Source: Pragia fontium DSM 5563 = ATCC 49100
Lineage (GTDB): Bacteria; Pseudomonadota; Gammaproteobacteria; Enterobacterales; Enterobacteriaceae
Assembly: GCF_900112475.1 (NCBI RefSeq)
Contig: NZ_FOLW01000003.1
Location: forward strand, 151,763 to 215,762
Reading direction: 5' to 3'
Length of the DNA: 64,000 nucleotides
The first letter of the stretch is position 1. Every line of letters starts with the position of its first letter. Positions 16,023 through 24,122 of the stretch are shown piece after piece. Under the pieces are notes generated by a model, which did not search any database, was not told the origin of the DNA, and saw only the letters and a program-made list of their open reading frames with translations. The translations under genes and the position numbers were made by a program.

Positions 16023-18017
16023 TTACTTCAACAACGCACGCGCATGCGTCAGCACGTTATCCACCGTAAAGCCAAACTCAGCAAACAACTGGTCTGCCGG
16101 TGCAGATTCGCCGAAGCTGTGCATGCCCACGATGTGGCCATTTAAGCCCACATACTTGAACCAAAAATCGGCAATACCCGCTTCCACGGCCACGCGTGCG
16201 CTTACCGCTGACGGCAGCACCGACTCACGGTAGTTCTCATCCTGACGGTCAAACACTTCGGTTGATGGCATGGAAACCACGCGCACCTGACGACCTTCTG
16301 CCGTCAGTTTCGCCGCTGCATCAACCGCCAGACTCACTTCAGAGCCAGTGGCAATCAGAATCAGCTCAGGCACTCCAGCGCAATCCTTCAGGATATAGCC
16401 GCCCCGCGCCACGTTCGCCAATTGCTCCGCGGTGCGCGGCTGTTGAACCAGATTCTGACGAGAGAAGATAAGCGCACTTGGGCCAGTTAAATGCTCAATG
16501 GCATATTTCCACGCCACTGCCGATTCAACCTGGTCACACGGACGCCAGGTGCTCATATTTGGCGTCAGGCGCAAACTAGCCATTTGCTCTACCGGCTGGT
16601 GCGTTGGGCCATCTTCACCCAGACCAATGGAGTCATGGGTATAGACAAACACGCTGCGAATTTTCATCAGCGCTGCCATGCGTACCGCATTACGGGCATA
16701 TTCCATAAACATCAGGAAGGTGGCGCCGTAAGGAATAAATCCGCCGTGTAGCGCAATCCCGTTCATGATGGCCGACATACCAAACTCACGTACGCCGTAA
16801 TGGATATAGTTACCCGCCAGGTCGTCAACAATTGACTTCGAGCCCGACCACATGGTCAGGTTGCTGGGTGCCAGGTCGGCAGAGCCACCAAGGAATTCCG
16901 GTAACACTTTACCAAAGGCTTCCAGGGCATTCTGTGAGGCTTTACGGCTGGCAATGTTGGCTGGGTTAGCCTGAAGCTGTTCAATAAACGTCTGCGCTTC
17001 GCTGGCCCAGTTCGCCGGTAGTTCATGATTCACACGACGTTTAAACTCAGCGGCTAAAGCTGGATGGGCGGCCTGATAGGCGGCAAACTGCTTATCCCAC
17101 TGCTGTTCTTTGGCCTGACCGGCGGCTTTCGCATCCCAGTCGGCATAGATATCCTGAGGAATAACAAACGGCTCATATTTCCAGCCTAATGCTTCACGGG
17201 TAGCGGCTACTTCAGCGGCTCCTAACGGTGCGCCATGGCTGTCATGAGTACCGGCTTTATTCGGTGAACCGAAGCCAATCACGGTTTTACACATTAACAG
17301 AGAAGGCTTGCCGGTTTCTTTTTGTGCTTGCTCAACCGCCTGACGGATAGCGTCTGCATCATGACCATCAATACCGCGAATCACGTGCCAGCCATAGGCT
17401 TCAAAACGCATCGCCGTATCATCGGTAAACCAGCCCTCAACGTGTCCGTCGATAGAGATACCGTTGTCATCATAAAACGCAATCAGTTTGCCCAGCTTCA
17501 GGGTCGCTGCCAGTGAGCAAGCTTCATGGGAAACCCCTTCCATCATGCAGCCATCACCCATAAAGGTATAAGTGTAATGGTCGACAATCTCATGGTTTGG
17601 ACGGTTAAACTGCGCCGCTAAGGTACGTTCAGCAATCGCCATACCCACCGCATTACAGATACCCTGACCCAGCGGGCCGGTAGTGGTTTCTACGCCCGGC
17701 GCATAGCCGTATTCCGGATGGCCCGGGGTGCGCGAATGGAGCTGACGGAACTGCTTCAGGTCATCAATAGACAGGTCATAGCCAGTCAGGTGTAGCAGGC
17801 TATAAATCAGCATTGAGCCATGGCCGTTGGAAAGTACAAAGCGGTCGCGATTCACCCAGTTAGGGTTGGTTGGATTATGGTTCAGGAAACCGCGCCACAG
17901 CACTTCGGCGATATCCGCCATGCCCATTGGGGCACCGGGATGGCCGGAATTGGCCTTTTGCACCGCATCCATACTCAGGGCGCGGATAGCGTTAGCGAGT
18001 TCTTTATGAGAAGGCAT
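16023..18017 (-). CDS. tkt: Transketolase
   Basis: 664 residues from ATG 18017 (MPSHKELAN), preceded by GGAG; a start 12 bases upstream (MELI) lies on that ribosome-binding site and is not used. Thiamine diphosphate enzyme moving two-carbon ketol units between pentose, heptulose and tetrose phosphates. Motifs: [22 protein letters not shown], the ThDP/Mg site [17 protein letters not shown], and [12 protein letters not shown] in the Pyr domain, ending in a transketolase C domain. Slightly closer in context to TktB than TktA since a transaldolase gene (talA-like) lies immediately upstream, as in E. coli talA-tktB. The spacer to tal is 94 bases. Confidence 0.95.
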   Translation of the reverse strand: MPSHKELANAIRALSMDAVQKANSGHPGAPMGMADIAEVLWRGFLNHNPTNPNWVNRDRFVLSNGHGSMLIYSLLHLTGYDLSIDDLKQFRQLHSRTPGHPEYGYAPGVETTTGPLGQGICNAVGMAIAERTLAAQFNRPNHEIVDHYTYTFMGDGCMMEGVSHEACSLAATLKLGKLIAFYDDNGISIDGHVEGWFTDDTAMRFEAYGWHVIRGIDGHDADAIRQAVEQAQKETGKPSLLMCKTVIGFGSPNKAGTHDSHGAPLGAAEVAATREALGWKYEPFVIPQDIYADWDAKAAGQAKEQQWDKQFAAYQAAHPALAAEFKRRVNHELPANWASEAQTFIEQLQANPANIASRKASQNALEAFGKVLPEFLGGSADLAPSNLTMWSGSKSIVDDLAGNYIHYGVREFGMSAIMNGIALHGGFIPYGATFLMFMEYARNAVRMAALMKIRSVFVYTHDSIGLGEDGPTHQPVEQMASLRLTPNMSTWRPCDQVESAVAWKYAIEHLTGPSALIFSRQNLVQQPRTAEQLANVARGGYILKDCAGVPELILIATGSEVSLAVDAAAKLTAEGRQVRVVSMPSTEVFDRQDENYRESVLPSAVSARVAVEAGIADFWFKYVGLNGHIVGMHSFGESAPADQLFAEFGFTVDNVLTHARALLK

Positions 18018-18111
18018 TATTAACTCCATTGAAATAAGGGATATCAGGATAAATTAAACGTCTTGTTATTATTGAGGGCTATAGTTATATCAGTTTATTT
18101 ATCCCAAGAAG

Positions 18112-19083
18112 TTAAATTTTTATCTTATCTGACGACAGACGCGCTGCCAGCATGGTTTCCAGCTTTTGCTGATCGGCGGCAAACAGACGAATACCTTCAG
18201 CCAATTTATCCACCGCCATCGGATCCTGATTATACTGCCAGCGAAACTCCGCTTCGGTCATTTTACTGGGGGGATTGAGGACTTCGTTGGTAGGCGCTAA
18301 CTTTCTGGCTACCGAACCGTTACTCTCCTGTAACTGTTTTAGCAGAGCAGGGGAAATGGTCAGGCGATCGCAACCGGCCAGCGCCAGTATTTGTTCAGTG
18401 CGTCGGAAGCTGGCTCCCATAATGACGGTAGGGTAGCGATGCTGTTTATAATATTGGTAGATATGACGAACGGAAACCACGCCAGGATCGGTTTCCGCCT
18501 GATAATCAGTGATAGGCTGATTGGCCTGATACCAGTCATAGATGCGGCCAACAAACGGTGAAATTAAATAGACGCCGGCCTCTGCACAGGCTCTGGCCTG
18601 CGCAAATGAGAAAAGCAGGGTCAGGTTGCAATGAATCCCTTCGTTTTCCAGCTCTTCCGCTGCGCGAATCCCTTCCCAGGTGGCTGCCAGCTTGATCAAT
18701 ATGCGTGATTTATCGATGCCGGCTTTTTGATAAAGAGAAATCAGCTTACGGGCTTTTGCCACACACATTCCGCGGTCAAACGACAGGCGAGCATCTACTT
18801 CGGTTGAAATTCTGCCGGGAATGCTGTTAACGATTTCTGCGCCGATATACACCGCGATCCGATCGCTGGCGTTAATTAACTGCGTGGCTTTATCTCCGCC
18901 TTGTGTTTTAGCATCGTTAATTGCGGCATCGATAAGGTGTTGGTATTGGGGGAGTTCGGCGGCTTTTAGAATCAGAGAGGGATTGGTGGTGGCATCTTCC
19001 GGTGAAAACTGGCGGATAGAGTCAAGATCGCCACTGTCAGCCACTACCGTGGTGACTTGTTTTAGTGCTTCGAGCTGGTTCAT
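18112..19083 (-). CDS. tal: Transaldolase (TalA-like)
   Basis: 323 residues. Moves a three-carbon dihydroxyacetone unit from sedoheptulose 7-phosphate to an aldose phosphate. The Schiff-base lysine is Lys131 in [11 protein letters not shown]; other family motifs are [50 protein letters not shown] and [11 protein letters not shown]. The C-terminal part ([21 protein letters not shown]) also matches TalA. A short extra stretch follows the [12 protein letters not shown] helix, and the C terminus (LSSDKIKI) is a few residues longer than E. coli TalA. Part of the rpiB-tal-tkt unit on the minus strand. Confidence 0.94.
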   Translation of the reverse strand: MNQLEALKQVTTVVADSGDLDSIRQFSPEDATTNPSLILKAAELPQYQHLIDAAINDAKTQGGDKATQLINASDRIAVYIGAEIVNSIPGRISTEVDARLSFDRGMCVAKARKLISLYQKAGIDKSRILIKLAATWEGIRAAEELENEGIHCNLTLLFSFAQARACAEAGVYLISPFVGRIYDWYQANQPITDYQAETDPGVVSVRHIYQYYKQHRYPTVIMGASFRRTEQILALAGCDRLTISPALLKQLQESNGSVARKLAPTNEVLNPPSKMTEAEFRWQYNQDPMAVDKLAEGIRLFAADQQKLETMLAARLSSDKIKI

Positions 19084-19161
19084 AAGGGATTTCCTTTAAT
19101 CATATATAAACCGTGATCCCAGCCCACCGTATTCATAGTGAGCCAGGCATAACAGCGCGTG

Positions 19162-19620
19162 TCAGCCACGCTGCATTTGTTGTTCGTAATAACCGATCTT
19201 GTCAACTTTAGGCGCTGAGTTACCACCATCAAATTCGGCATCGAGCCAGTTATCGACAATGGTTTTTGCCAGTTCTAACCCGATGACGCGCGCGCCTAAC
19301 GAGATAATTTGTGCATCATTGCTTTTTCTTGCTCGTTGAGCCGAGTAGGCATCATGACACTGGGCGGCACGTATACCGGGGACTTTATTGGCGGTGATGC
19401 TCATACCGATCCCGGTGCCGCAAATTAGGATCCCGCGTTCATGGGTGCCGGCTTTGATCGCCTGAGCGACTTGCATGGCAATATCTGGATAGATCGTTGG
19501 CTCACTTTGCCGATCGCAACTGTAATCAATAACCTTGATGCCTTTCTGTTGTAGATAGCTCACCAGTTGGTTTTTCATCTCAATCGCCGCATCGTCACAG
19601 CCGATAGCAATGGGTAACAT
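19162..19620 (-). CDS. RpiB/LacAB-family sugar-phosphate isomerase
   Basis: 152 residues, first gene of a probable operon with tal and tkt; AGAGGTG precedes the start. The catalytic thiol motif GILICGTGIGMSI (Cys67) and His89 (QCHDAYSAQRARKSND) are present, as in ribose-5-phosphate isomerase B. Odd: the usual GxDHAG phosphate-site signature near residue 9 reads GCDDAA here, and HDAYSAQRARKSNDAQI differs from true RpiB. That pattern resembles RpiB relatives acting on tetrose phosphates (D-erythrulose 4-phosphate isomerase type), so the substrate may not be ribose 5-phosphate. With transaldolase and transketolase downstream, any tetrose or pentose phosphate made would enter the pentose phosphate pathway. 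Substrate uncertain. Confidence 0.82.
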   Translation of the reverse strand: MLPIAIGCDDAAIEMKNQLVSYLQQKGIKVIDYSCDRQSEPTIYPDIAMQVAQAIKAGTHERGILICGTGIGMSITANKVPGIRAAQCHDAYSAQRARKSNDAQIISLGARVIGLELAKTIVDNWLDAEFDGGNSAPKVDKIGYYEQQMQRG

Positions 19621-19754
19621 ATTTCACCTCTTTACAGATTAACGGTAATTCGATCGCGTTGCTGCTGCCATGTCACATCGGCTATCTACCGGGTTAAGGA
19701 GAGTGAGTCGTGTGATGACTGTTGCCTCAACTACGGCATTGACGCGAAATAAAC

Positions 19755-19783
19755 AACAAAAGTTCAATGACTGTTCTTTTGTT
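19755..19783. promoter_or_regulatory. Inverted repeat, candidate SorC-regulator operator
   Basis: AACAAAAG at 19755-19762 pairs with CTTTTGTT at 19776-19783, 13 bases apart. The right arm word GTTCTTTTGTTT recurs at 21385-21396 beside the inverted repeat upstream of the regulator gene. It lies 135-165 bases upstream of the rpiB-like gene. Confidence 0.45.
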
Positions 19784-20074
19784 TTATACTCGTGCTTTTC
19801 ATATGTTAAGTCAATAAACTTATGTTCAGTTTTAGCGTTATTCTGATCGGTTTGTGAGTGCGGTGCTTATTTTAAGTCCTTTTTAGGCCCGTAATAATTA
19901 ATAAACGGTGTGATTTATACTCGATTTCATCTGATTAATTGCTGATTTGAACAATAGTATTTTTGTTAATCTTATGTTCATTCTGGGCGGTTAACGATTT
20001 AGAACCGTGGGCTATCGAAGGAGCCCGATGAGGCTAGGTCATGATGGCGGGGATGAGAGAGTATTCAGCTAAGA

Positions 20075-20100
20075 TGGCGTAAAAAAGAGTATTTACGCCA
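20075..20100 (-). terminator. Possible terminator of the SorC-type regulator gene
   Basis: TGGCGTAAA and TTTACGCCA form a 9-bp stem with an 8-base loop, about 30 bases past the regulator stop. T-run is inside the loop rather than after the stem on the minus strand, so function is uncertain. Confidence 0.5.
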
Positions 20101-20127
20101 GTTGAAGCATTAAGATATGGGTGGATA

Positions 20128-21096
20128 TTATTGCTGCTGTAGCATATTCAGAATAGTACGTGCATTGGCCGCGCTGGTGGCAATAATATCAATGGCGCCG
20201 GTACGTAATGCGCCAAGAATAGCCAGGGCTTTGGTGCTCTCAGAGGCAATGGCAATCACACAAGGAATTTGGCGCAGCTCTTCAGTGCTGAGGCCGATAA
20301 CGCGATCGTTCATCACGGTATTGGCCGGTTGGCCTTGAGAATTAAAGAAGTCATAGCCGGCAATTTCACCGGTCACCCCTTGATGCAGACTGGCATCAAC
20401 GATTTCCTGCGGTGTAAACCAACCCAGCTTAACCATGTAGCTGTTTTCATTCATATCCCCGATGCCAACCAGAGCAATATCGGCTTTTCTTGCCCGATCC
20501 AGCGTCTCTTTAATGGTTCCGTTTTGCATAAAGGCTTCTTTTAGCGCACGGTTTTCCACATAGGCGGGGGCATAAAGGGTTTCGCTGGTACCGCCAAATT
20601 TTTTGGCCAGACGCCGGCTGATATGGTCAGCGTTAATCGCATCACCGGGGCGATGTGTGCCGCCGATGCCACAGATAAATTTGCAGTTTCTTTCCGGTAC
20701 GATGCTGACGTGGTCTGCCACCGCGGCAATATTTCGCCCTTGGCCGACCGCCAGTACCGTGTTGTCTTTTAAGTTGGTAGCCAGATAGCCGGAAACCAGT
20801 GACGCGACCTGACGCCGCTGTTCATCTTCATCCTGATTATCCAGAGCAATCAATGCGCGCTTTAGACCAAAATGTTCGATCAACTGTTGTTCCAGACGGG
20901 TGCTGAATACCGGATGGTAACGTACGGTAATTTCTACAATGCCTTCTGACTTGGCTCGCTTTAATAATCGACCTACTTTAATTCTTGATATGCCGAATTT
21001 ATGCGCGATCTCTTCCTGAGTCATTTCATCCTGATAATAAGCCACCGCAATTTCTGTCAGTAGTTCATTGTCTTGAGGAACGGTCTGTTTTTCCAT
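20128..21096 (-). CDS. SorC/DeoR-type transcriptional regulator
   Basis: 322 residues. Helix-turn-helix at about 10-60 (YYQDEMTQEEIAHKFGISR, with the recognition helix IKVGRLLKRAK) followed by a sugar-phosphate-binding domain of the SorC family (AVGQGRNIAAVADHV, CGIGGTHRPGD, ADIALVGIGDM, GEIAGYDFFNSQG). Members such as LsrR, SorC and EryD respond to phosphorylated sugars made by the pathway they control. The gene lies directly upstream of, and in line with, rpiB-tal-tkt, so it is the natural regulator of that operon; this is inference. Upstream of it are an inverted repeat (21366-21388) and three tandem 15-mers (21461-21505). Confidence 0.88.
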   Translation of the reverse strand: MEKQTVPQDNELLTEIAVAYYQDEMTQEEIAHKFGISRIKVGRLLKRAKSEGIVEITVRYHPVFSTRLEQQLIEHFGLKRALIALDNQDEDEQRRQVASLVSGYLATNLKDNTVLAVGQGRNIAAVADHVSIVPERNCKFICGIGGTHRPGDAINADHISRRLAKKFGGTSETLYAPAYVENRALKEAFMQNGTIKETLDRARKADIALVGIGDMNENSYMVKLGWFTPQEIVDASLHQGVTGEIAGYDFFNSQGQPANTVMNDRVIGLSTEELRQIPCVIAIASESTKALAILGALRTGAIDIIATSAANARTILNMLQQQ

Positions 21097-21365
21097 TTGT
21101 TTATGCCCTTTCAGTCAATCATGCACATTGTGAAGCGTCATGATGATTTATTGCTCAATGACAAAAGCTATCGCATTGAATAATAGCAAGGATTAGAACA
21201 TTTGTTATGTAGCATGAACAGATAATTTTCATTTGTTCTTTATTCATGGCTTTTATCTTGGCTGGAAAAAGCGATTCAGTTCACGAAAGTCGGGGGATTT
21301 GCCAATAAAAAACCGCTAATGGGACGTTTGTCTTTTTTTATTGCATAATTTTTGCTGATATTTTT

Positions 21366-21388
21366 GAACGAAAGTTTATATTTCGTTC
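21366..21388. promoter_or_regulatory. Perfect inverted repeat, candidate operator
   Basis: GAACGAAA-N7-TTTCGTTC: 8-base perfect arms. Lies about 270-290 bases upstream of the SorC-type regulator start. The right arm continues into CTTTTGTTT, the same word as in the inverted repeat at 19755-19783. Confidence 0.55.
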
Positions 21389-21460
21389 TTTTGTTTGATT
21401 GTCGGAGAGAGGTACAGCGGCTACAAAGCTAGCCGCTTGATGAACTCATTACTTAAAGAA

Positions 21461-21505
21461 TGGATAGTTGAACAATAGATAGTTGAACAATAAATAGTTG
21501 AACTA
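21461..21505. repeat. Three tandem 15-base repeats
   Basis: Three adjoining 15-base units (21461-21475, 21476-21490, 21491-21505) share the core ATAGTTGAAC. The first two differ at one or two bases, the third at a few more. The spacing of 15 bases is not a whole number of helical turns (about 1.4). The GTTGAAC core resembles half-sites bound by SorC/DeoR-type proteins. Confidence 0.75.
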
Positions 21506-21557
21506 ACAAATACGGGCTGAGTCAGTTATCCAAAGTAGACTGAATAGGGGGAACAGG

Positions 21558-22514
21558 TCACATCCCATTCTTGACCCTGACAATATCTGCGACAATGGCG
21601 ATGCCAATCTCTGCCGGGGTTTTGCTACCAATGGGCAGTCCTATCGGCGCATGAATACGGCTTAGCTGATCTTGAGTCAGTTCGCCGATATCCGTCAGCC
21701 GCTGTCGGCGTTTGGCGCTGGTGCGTTCCGATCCCATGACGCCAATATAAAACGCCGGAGTATGAACCGCTTCCATCATGGTTAAGTCATCCATACGTGG
21801 ATCGTGCGTTAAGGCGACAATCGCGGTATTGGGATGAACCCCGCCCTGTTCGATATATCGAGCAGGAAAAATATCAAGAATAGGCATATCCAGATGAGCA
21901 AAGTTTTCCATTACCTCAGGGCGAGGTTCACAGATAATCACTTCAAAACCTAATGCGGCGGCGAACTGGGCGCAGTATTGGCCAACGCTCGACAGACCGG
22001 CAATAATAATCCGCGTGACTGCTCCGAGATAAAGAGTGACTTCGTTGTCGTGATGTTCCACTACCGGGCCGGAACCCCGCTGGCAAGGTTCAGGTAACTG
22101 GCTGGCGTGGGGAAGCGTTACTCGCTTAACCCACTGGCCTTGTCCTTTGAGGGCATTCTCGATATGCCTTAAGTGGTTAAGGCTTTCTTCCCCAGGTTGT
22201 AGGTATTCTACCAATACGTCGATCGAACCGCCGCACGGTAGCGCCACTGACGTTCTTGGTGAACCTGCACCGTAGCGAACGATCTGACTCGGCTGTCTGA
22301 ATTCTCCGTTGGCAATACGCTCAAGAAAATCGTCTTCAACACAGCCGCCGGATAGCGAACCGCTAAATTGACCAGCAGAAATAGCCGACATCATGGCACC
22401 CGGCCCGCGCGGCGATGAACCATAGGTATTGAGTACGGTACAAAGCCATATCGGCTGCTGTTGTTCAATCCAGCCGATGCTACGCTGAATCACTTCGAGT
22501 TCCATGTGCTGCAT
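21558..22514 (-). CDS. XdhC/CoxF-family molybdenum-cofactor maturation protein
   Basis: 318 residues. XdhC-type proteins bind molybdenum cofactor, promote its sulfuration and insert it into xanthine-dehydrogenase-family enzymes. The N-terminal XdhC/CoxI domain (LCTVLNTYGSSPRGPGAMM, GSLSGGCVEDDFLE) and the C-terminal Rossmann-like XdhC_C domain (about 165-315: IIAGLSSVGQYCAQFAAALGFEV, VALTHDPRMDD, YIGVMGSERTSAKR, IGLPIGSKTPAEIG) are both complete. It follows the cytochrome and Mo-hydroxylase genes on the same strand, matching that job. The start may be ATG 22514 or the nearby ATG at 22505. Confidence 0.9.
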   Translation of the reverse strand: MQHMELEVIQRSIGWIEQQQPIWLCTVLNTYGSSPRGPGAMMSAISAGQFSGSLSGGCVEDDFLERIANGEFRQPSQIVRYGAGSPRTSVALPCGGSIDVLVEYLQPGEESLNHLRHIENALKGQGQWVKRVTLPHASQLPEPCQRGSGPVVEHHDNEVTLYLGAVTRIIIAGLSSVGQYCAQFAAALGFEVIICEPRPEVMENFAHLDMPILDIFPARYIEQGGVHPNTAIVALTHDPRMDDLTMMEAVHTPAFYIGVMGSERTSAKRRQRLTDIGELTQDQLSRIHAPIGLPIGSKTPAEIGIAIVADIVRVKNGM

Positions 22515-22625
22515 TACGAGTAGCCTGTCAAAAGTTTAAAAGTCGGATAAAACCTATACCAAGATCGGCGTTAACCGTTAATTGGTTAGCGAAAAGCCCG
22601 ATGATTCGCCGTGCGAATGTTGGCT

Positions 22626-22679
22626 TAGCCTACGACGACCGGTTCCGTTTTTTATCGGAACCATGTGAAGTGTAGGCTA
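22626..22679. repeat. Nested stem-loop between cytochrome c and xdhC
   Basis: Outer arms TAGCCTAC (22626-22633) and GTAGGCTA (22672-22679) enclose an inner 7-bp stem GGTTCCG/CGGAACC with a T-rich 8-base loop. It occupies the 175-base gap between two genes of one minus-strand operon, so it may limit expression of xdhC or stabilise the upstream mRNA. Confidence 0.55.
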
Positions 22680-22689
22680 GCTTATCGGT

Positions 22690-24009
22690 TTAGTTATCCT
22701 TCTCTGTCTCCAGCCTGATTTGTTTCACTCGTTCGGCCAGATCCGGCCACGCCGGCTGTTTGGCAAAATCTTCCCGCAGATAACTTAACAGCGCGACAAT
22801 TTGCTGATCGTTCATGTTGTAGCGGAAAGCGGGCATATAACCCAATTTGTCGGTTGCCGGTGACTGAATACCGTTAAGAATAATATGAATCATATTATCC
22901 GGCGAAGACTCATACAGGTTGCTGTTTAGGGCGATTGATGGCTTAACCCCGTTTAATGCCGGGCCACTATCTTGGTTATGGCAAGCCATACAGGCTCCGG
23001 AGAAAATACGCGCTCCTTGAGAGGTTAATGGCTCAATCTGGCTATATGCTTTCAGATTAATATCCGCCGCGGCTTTTTCTCGGTCGCCGTCAGGTATTTT
23101 GGTTTCTGAACCTTGAAACGACAGCAGATAGGTCGCGATAGCCATGAGATCGGCATCAGACTGCGCCGATAATCCCTCTTTCACCACCGGTGCCATCGGA
23201 CCCGCTGCGACACCATGATTAATGGAGAAACCGGTACGCATATACTCAACCAGCTCTTGTTTATTCCAACCTAACGGTGACGGTGAGTGTTGATTTAACG
23301 CTGGGGCAATCCAGCCTTCAGCCACGCCGCCGCCCAAATAGTCAGCGCCAGTTTTCTCGGCAAACATCAGATTACGAGGCGTATGGCAGGCACTACAGTG
23401 GCCTAAACCTTCGACTAAGTAAGCACCACGATTCCACTCTTCACTTTGCGCGGTATCTGGCTGATAGGCGCCCGGAGAGAGAAACAGCAAGTTCCAGGCC
23501 GAGATTCCACGACGAATATTGAACGGAAATGAAAGGTCGGTTTTCGGATTATGACTTTTCACCGCGGTTTGCGACATCAAATAGGCGTACAACGCTTCCA
23601 GATCCGCATCGCTGGTTTTAGTAAAGGCGGTATATGGAAAGGCGGGATACAGGTAGTTACCTTCTCGGTCGATACCTTCTCTCATTGCACGCTTAAAGGC
23701 GTCAAAGCTCCAGCTACCGATGCCCGTTTCAACATCTGGGGTGATATTGGTGGTGTAAATGGTGCCGAAAGGAATTTCAATTGCTAAACCACCGGTATTG
23801 GTCACGCCATCTTTACTGGTATGGCAAACCGCACAATCGCCAGCGTCTGCCAAGAGTTTGCCTCGGGCCACCATTTCATCAGAAAACTTGGCCGGGTTGC
23901 TCGCGTTTAACGGCTCAATTTCAGGATGGCTGCTATACCAAAGACCGGCTACGCCGACCACCGCAACGATAGCAACACACCAGCCTAATACACGTTTAAG
24001 CCTCATCAT
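22690..24009 (-). CDS. Membrane-anchored tri-haem cytochrome c (electron acceptor of the Mo hydroxylase)
   Basis: 439 residues with one N-terminal membrane anchor (about 6-25) and three CxxCH haem sites (CAVCH near 59, CSACH near 205, CMACH near 340), each in a separate cytochrome c domain. This is the three-haem subunit found with periplasmic aldehyde, alcohol or nicotinate dehydrogenases, where it passes electrons to quinone or an oxidase. It lies 113 bases after the molybdenum subunit gene in the same direction. Distal methionine ligands are likely in each domain (for example the GPMAPV and GYMPAF segments). Confidence 0.9.
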   Translation of the reverse strand: MMRLKRVLGWCVAIVAVVGVAGLWYSSHPEIEPLNASNPAKFSDEMVARGKLLADAGDCAVCHTSKDGVTNTGGLAIEIPFGTIYTTNITPDVETGIGSWSFDAFKRAMREGIDREGNYLYPAFPYTAFTKTSDADLEALYAYLMSQTAVKSHNPKTDLSFPFNIRRGISAWNLLFLSPGAYQPDTAQSEEWNRGAYLVEGLGHCSACHTPRNLMFAEKTGADYLGGGVAEGWIAPALNQHSPSPLGWNKQELVEYMRTGFSINHGVAAGPMAPVVKEGLSAQSDADLMAIATYLLSFQGSETKIPDGDREKAAADINLKAYSQIEPLTSQGARIFSGACMACHNQDSGPALNGVKPSIALNSNLYESSPDNMIHIILNGIQSPATDKLGYMPAFRYNMNDQQIVALLSYLREDFAKQPAWPDLAERVKQIRLETEKDN

Positions 24010-24122
24010 TATTTATCCATTTATTTGGCGTTTATCGGTCAACGCTCAGAGTCCAAAAGTCACATGGCGTCCGTCGCTAAGTTAGCTTGACGGACGCGAT
24101 ATTCAGTCCAATTATCGGCTAA

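Larger units (their letters stand above)
19621..20127. other. Promoter region of the rpiB-like operon
   Basis: About 500 AT-rich bases between the SorC-type regulator (3' end) and the rpiB-like gene (5' end), both on the minus strand. It contains the inverted repeat 19755-19783, several GTTCA-type words (for example TATGTTCAG near 19822 and 19974), and the regulator's probable terminator at 20075-20100. No gene seen. Confidence 0.55.
21097..21557. other. Promoter region of the SorC-type regulator with repeats
   Basis: About 460 bases without a gene, between the 3' end of xdhC and the 5' end of the regulator. Rich in GAAC/GTTC words: GAACATTTGTTATG near 21197, GAACAGATAA near 21217, TTTGTTCTTT near 21232, the perfect inverted repeat at 21366, and tandem repeats at 21461. 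Confidence 0.6.

Noticed and set aside
21461..21505. Short CRISPR-like repeat
   Set aside because: Repeats are tandem without spacers, no leader and no cas genes.
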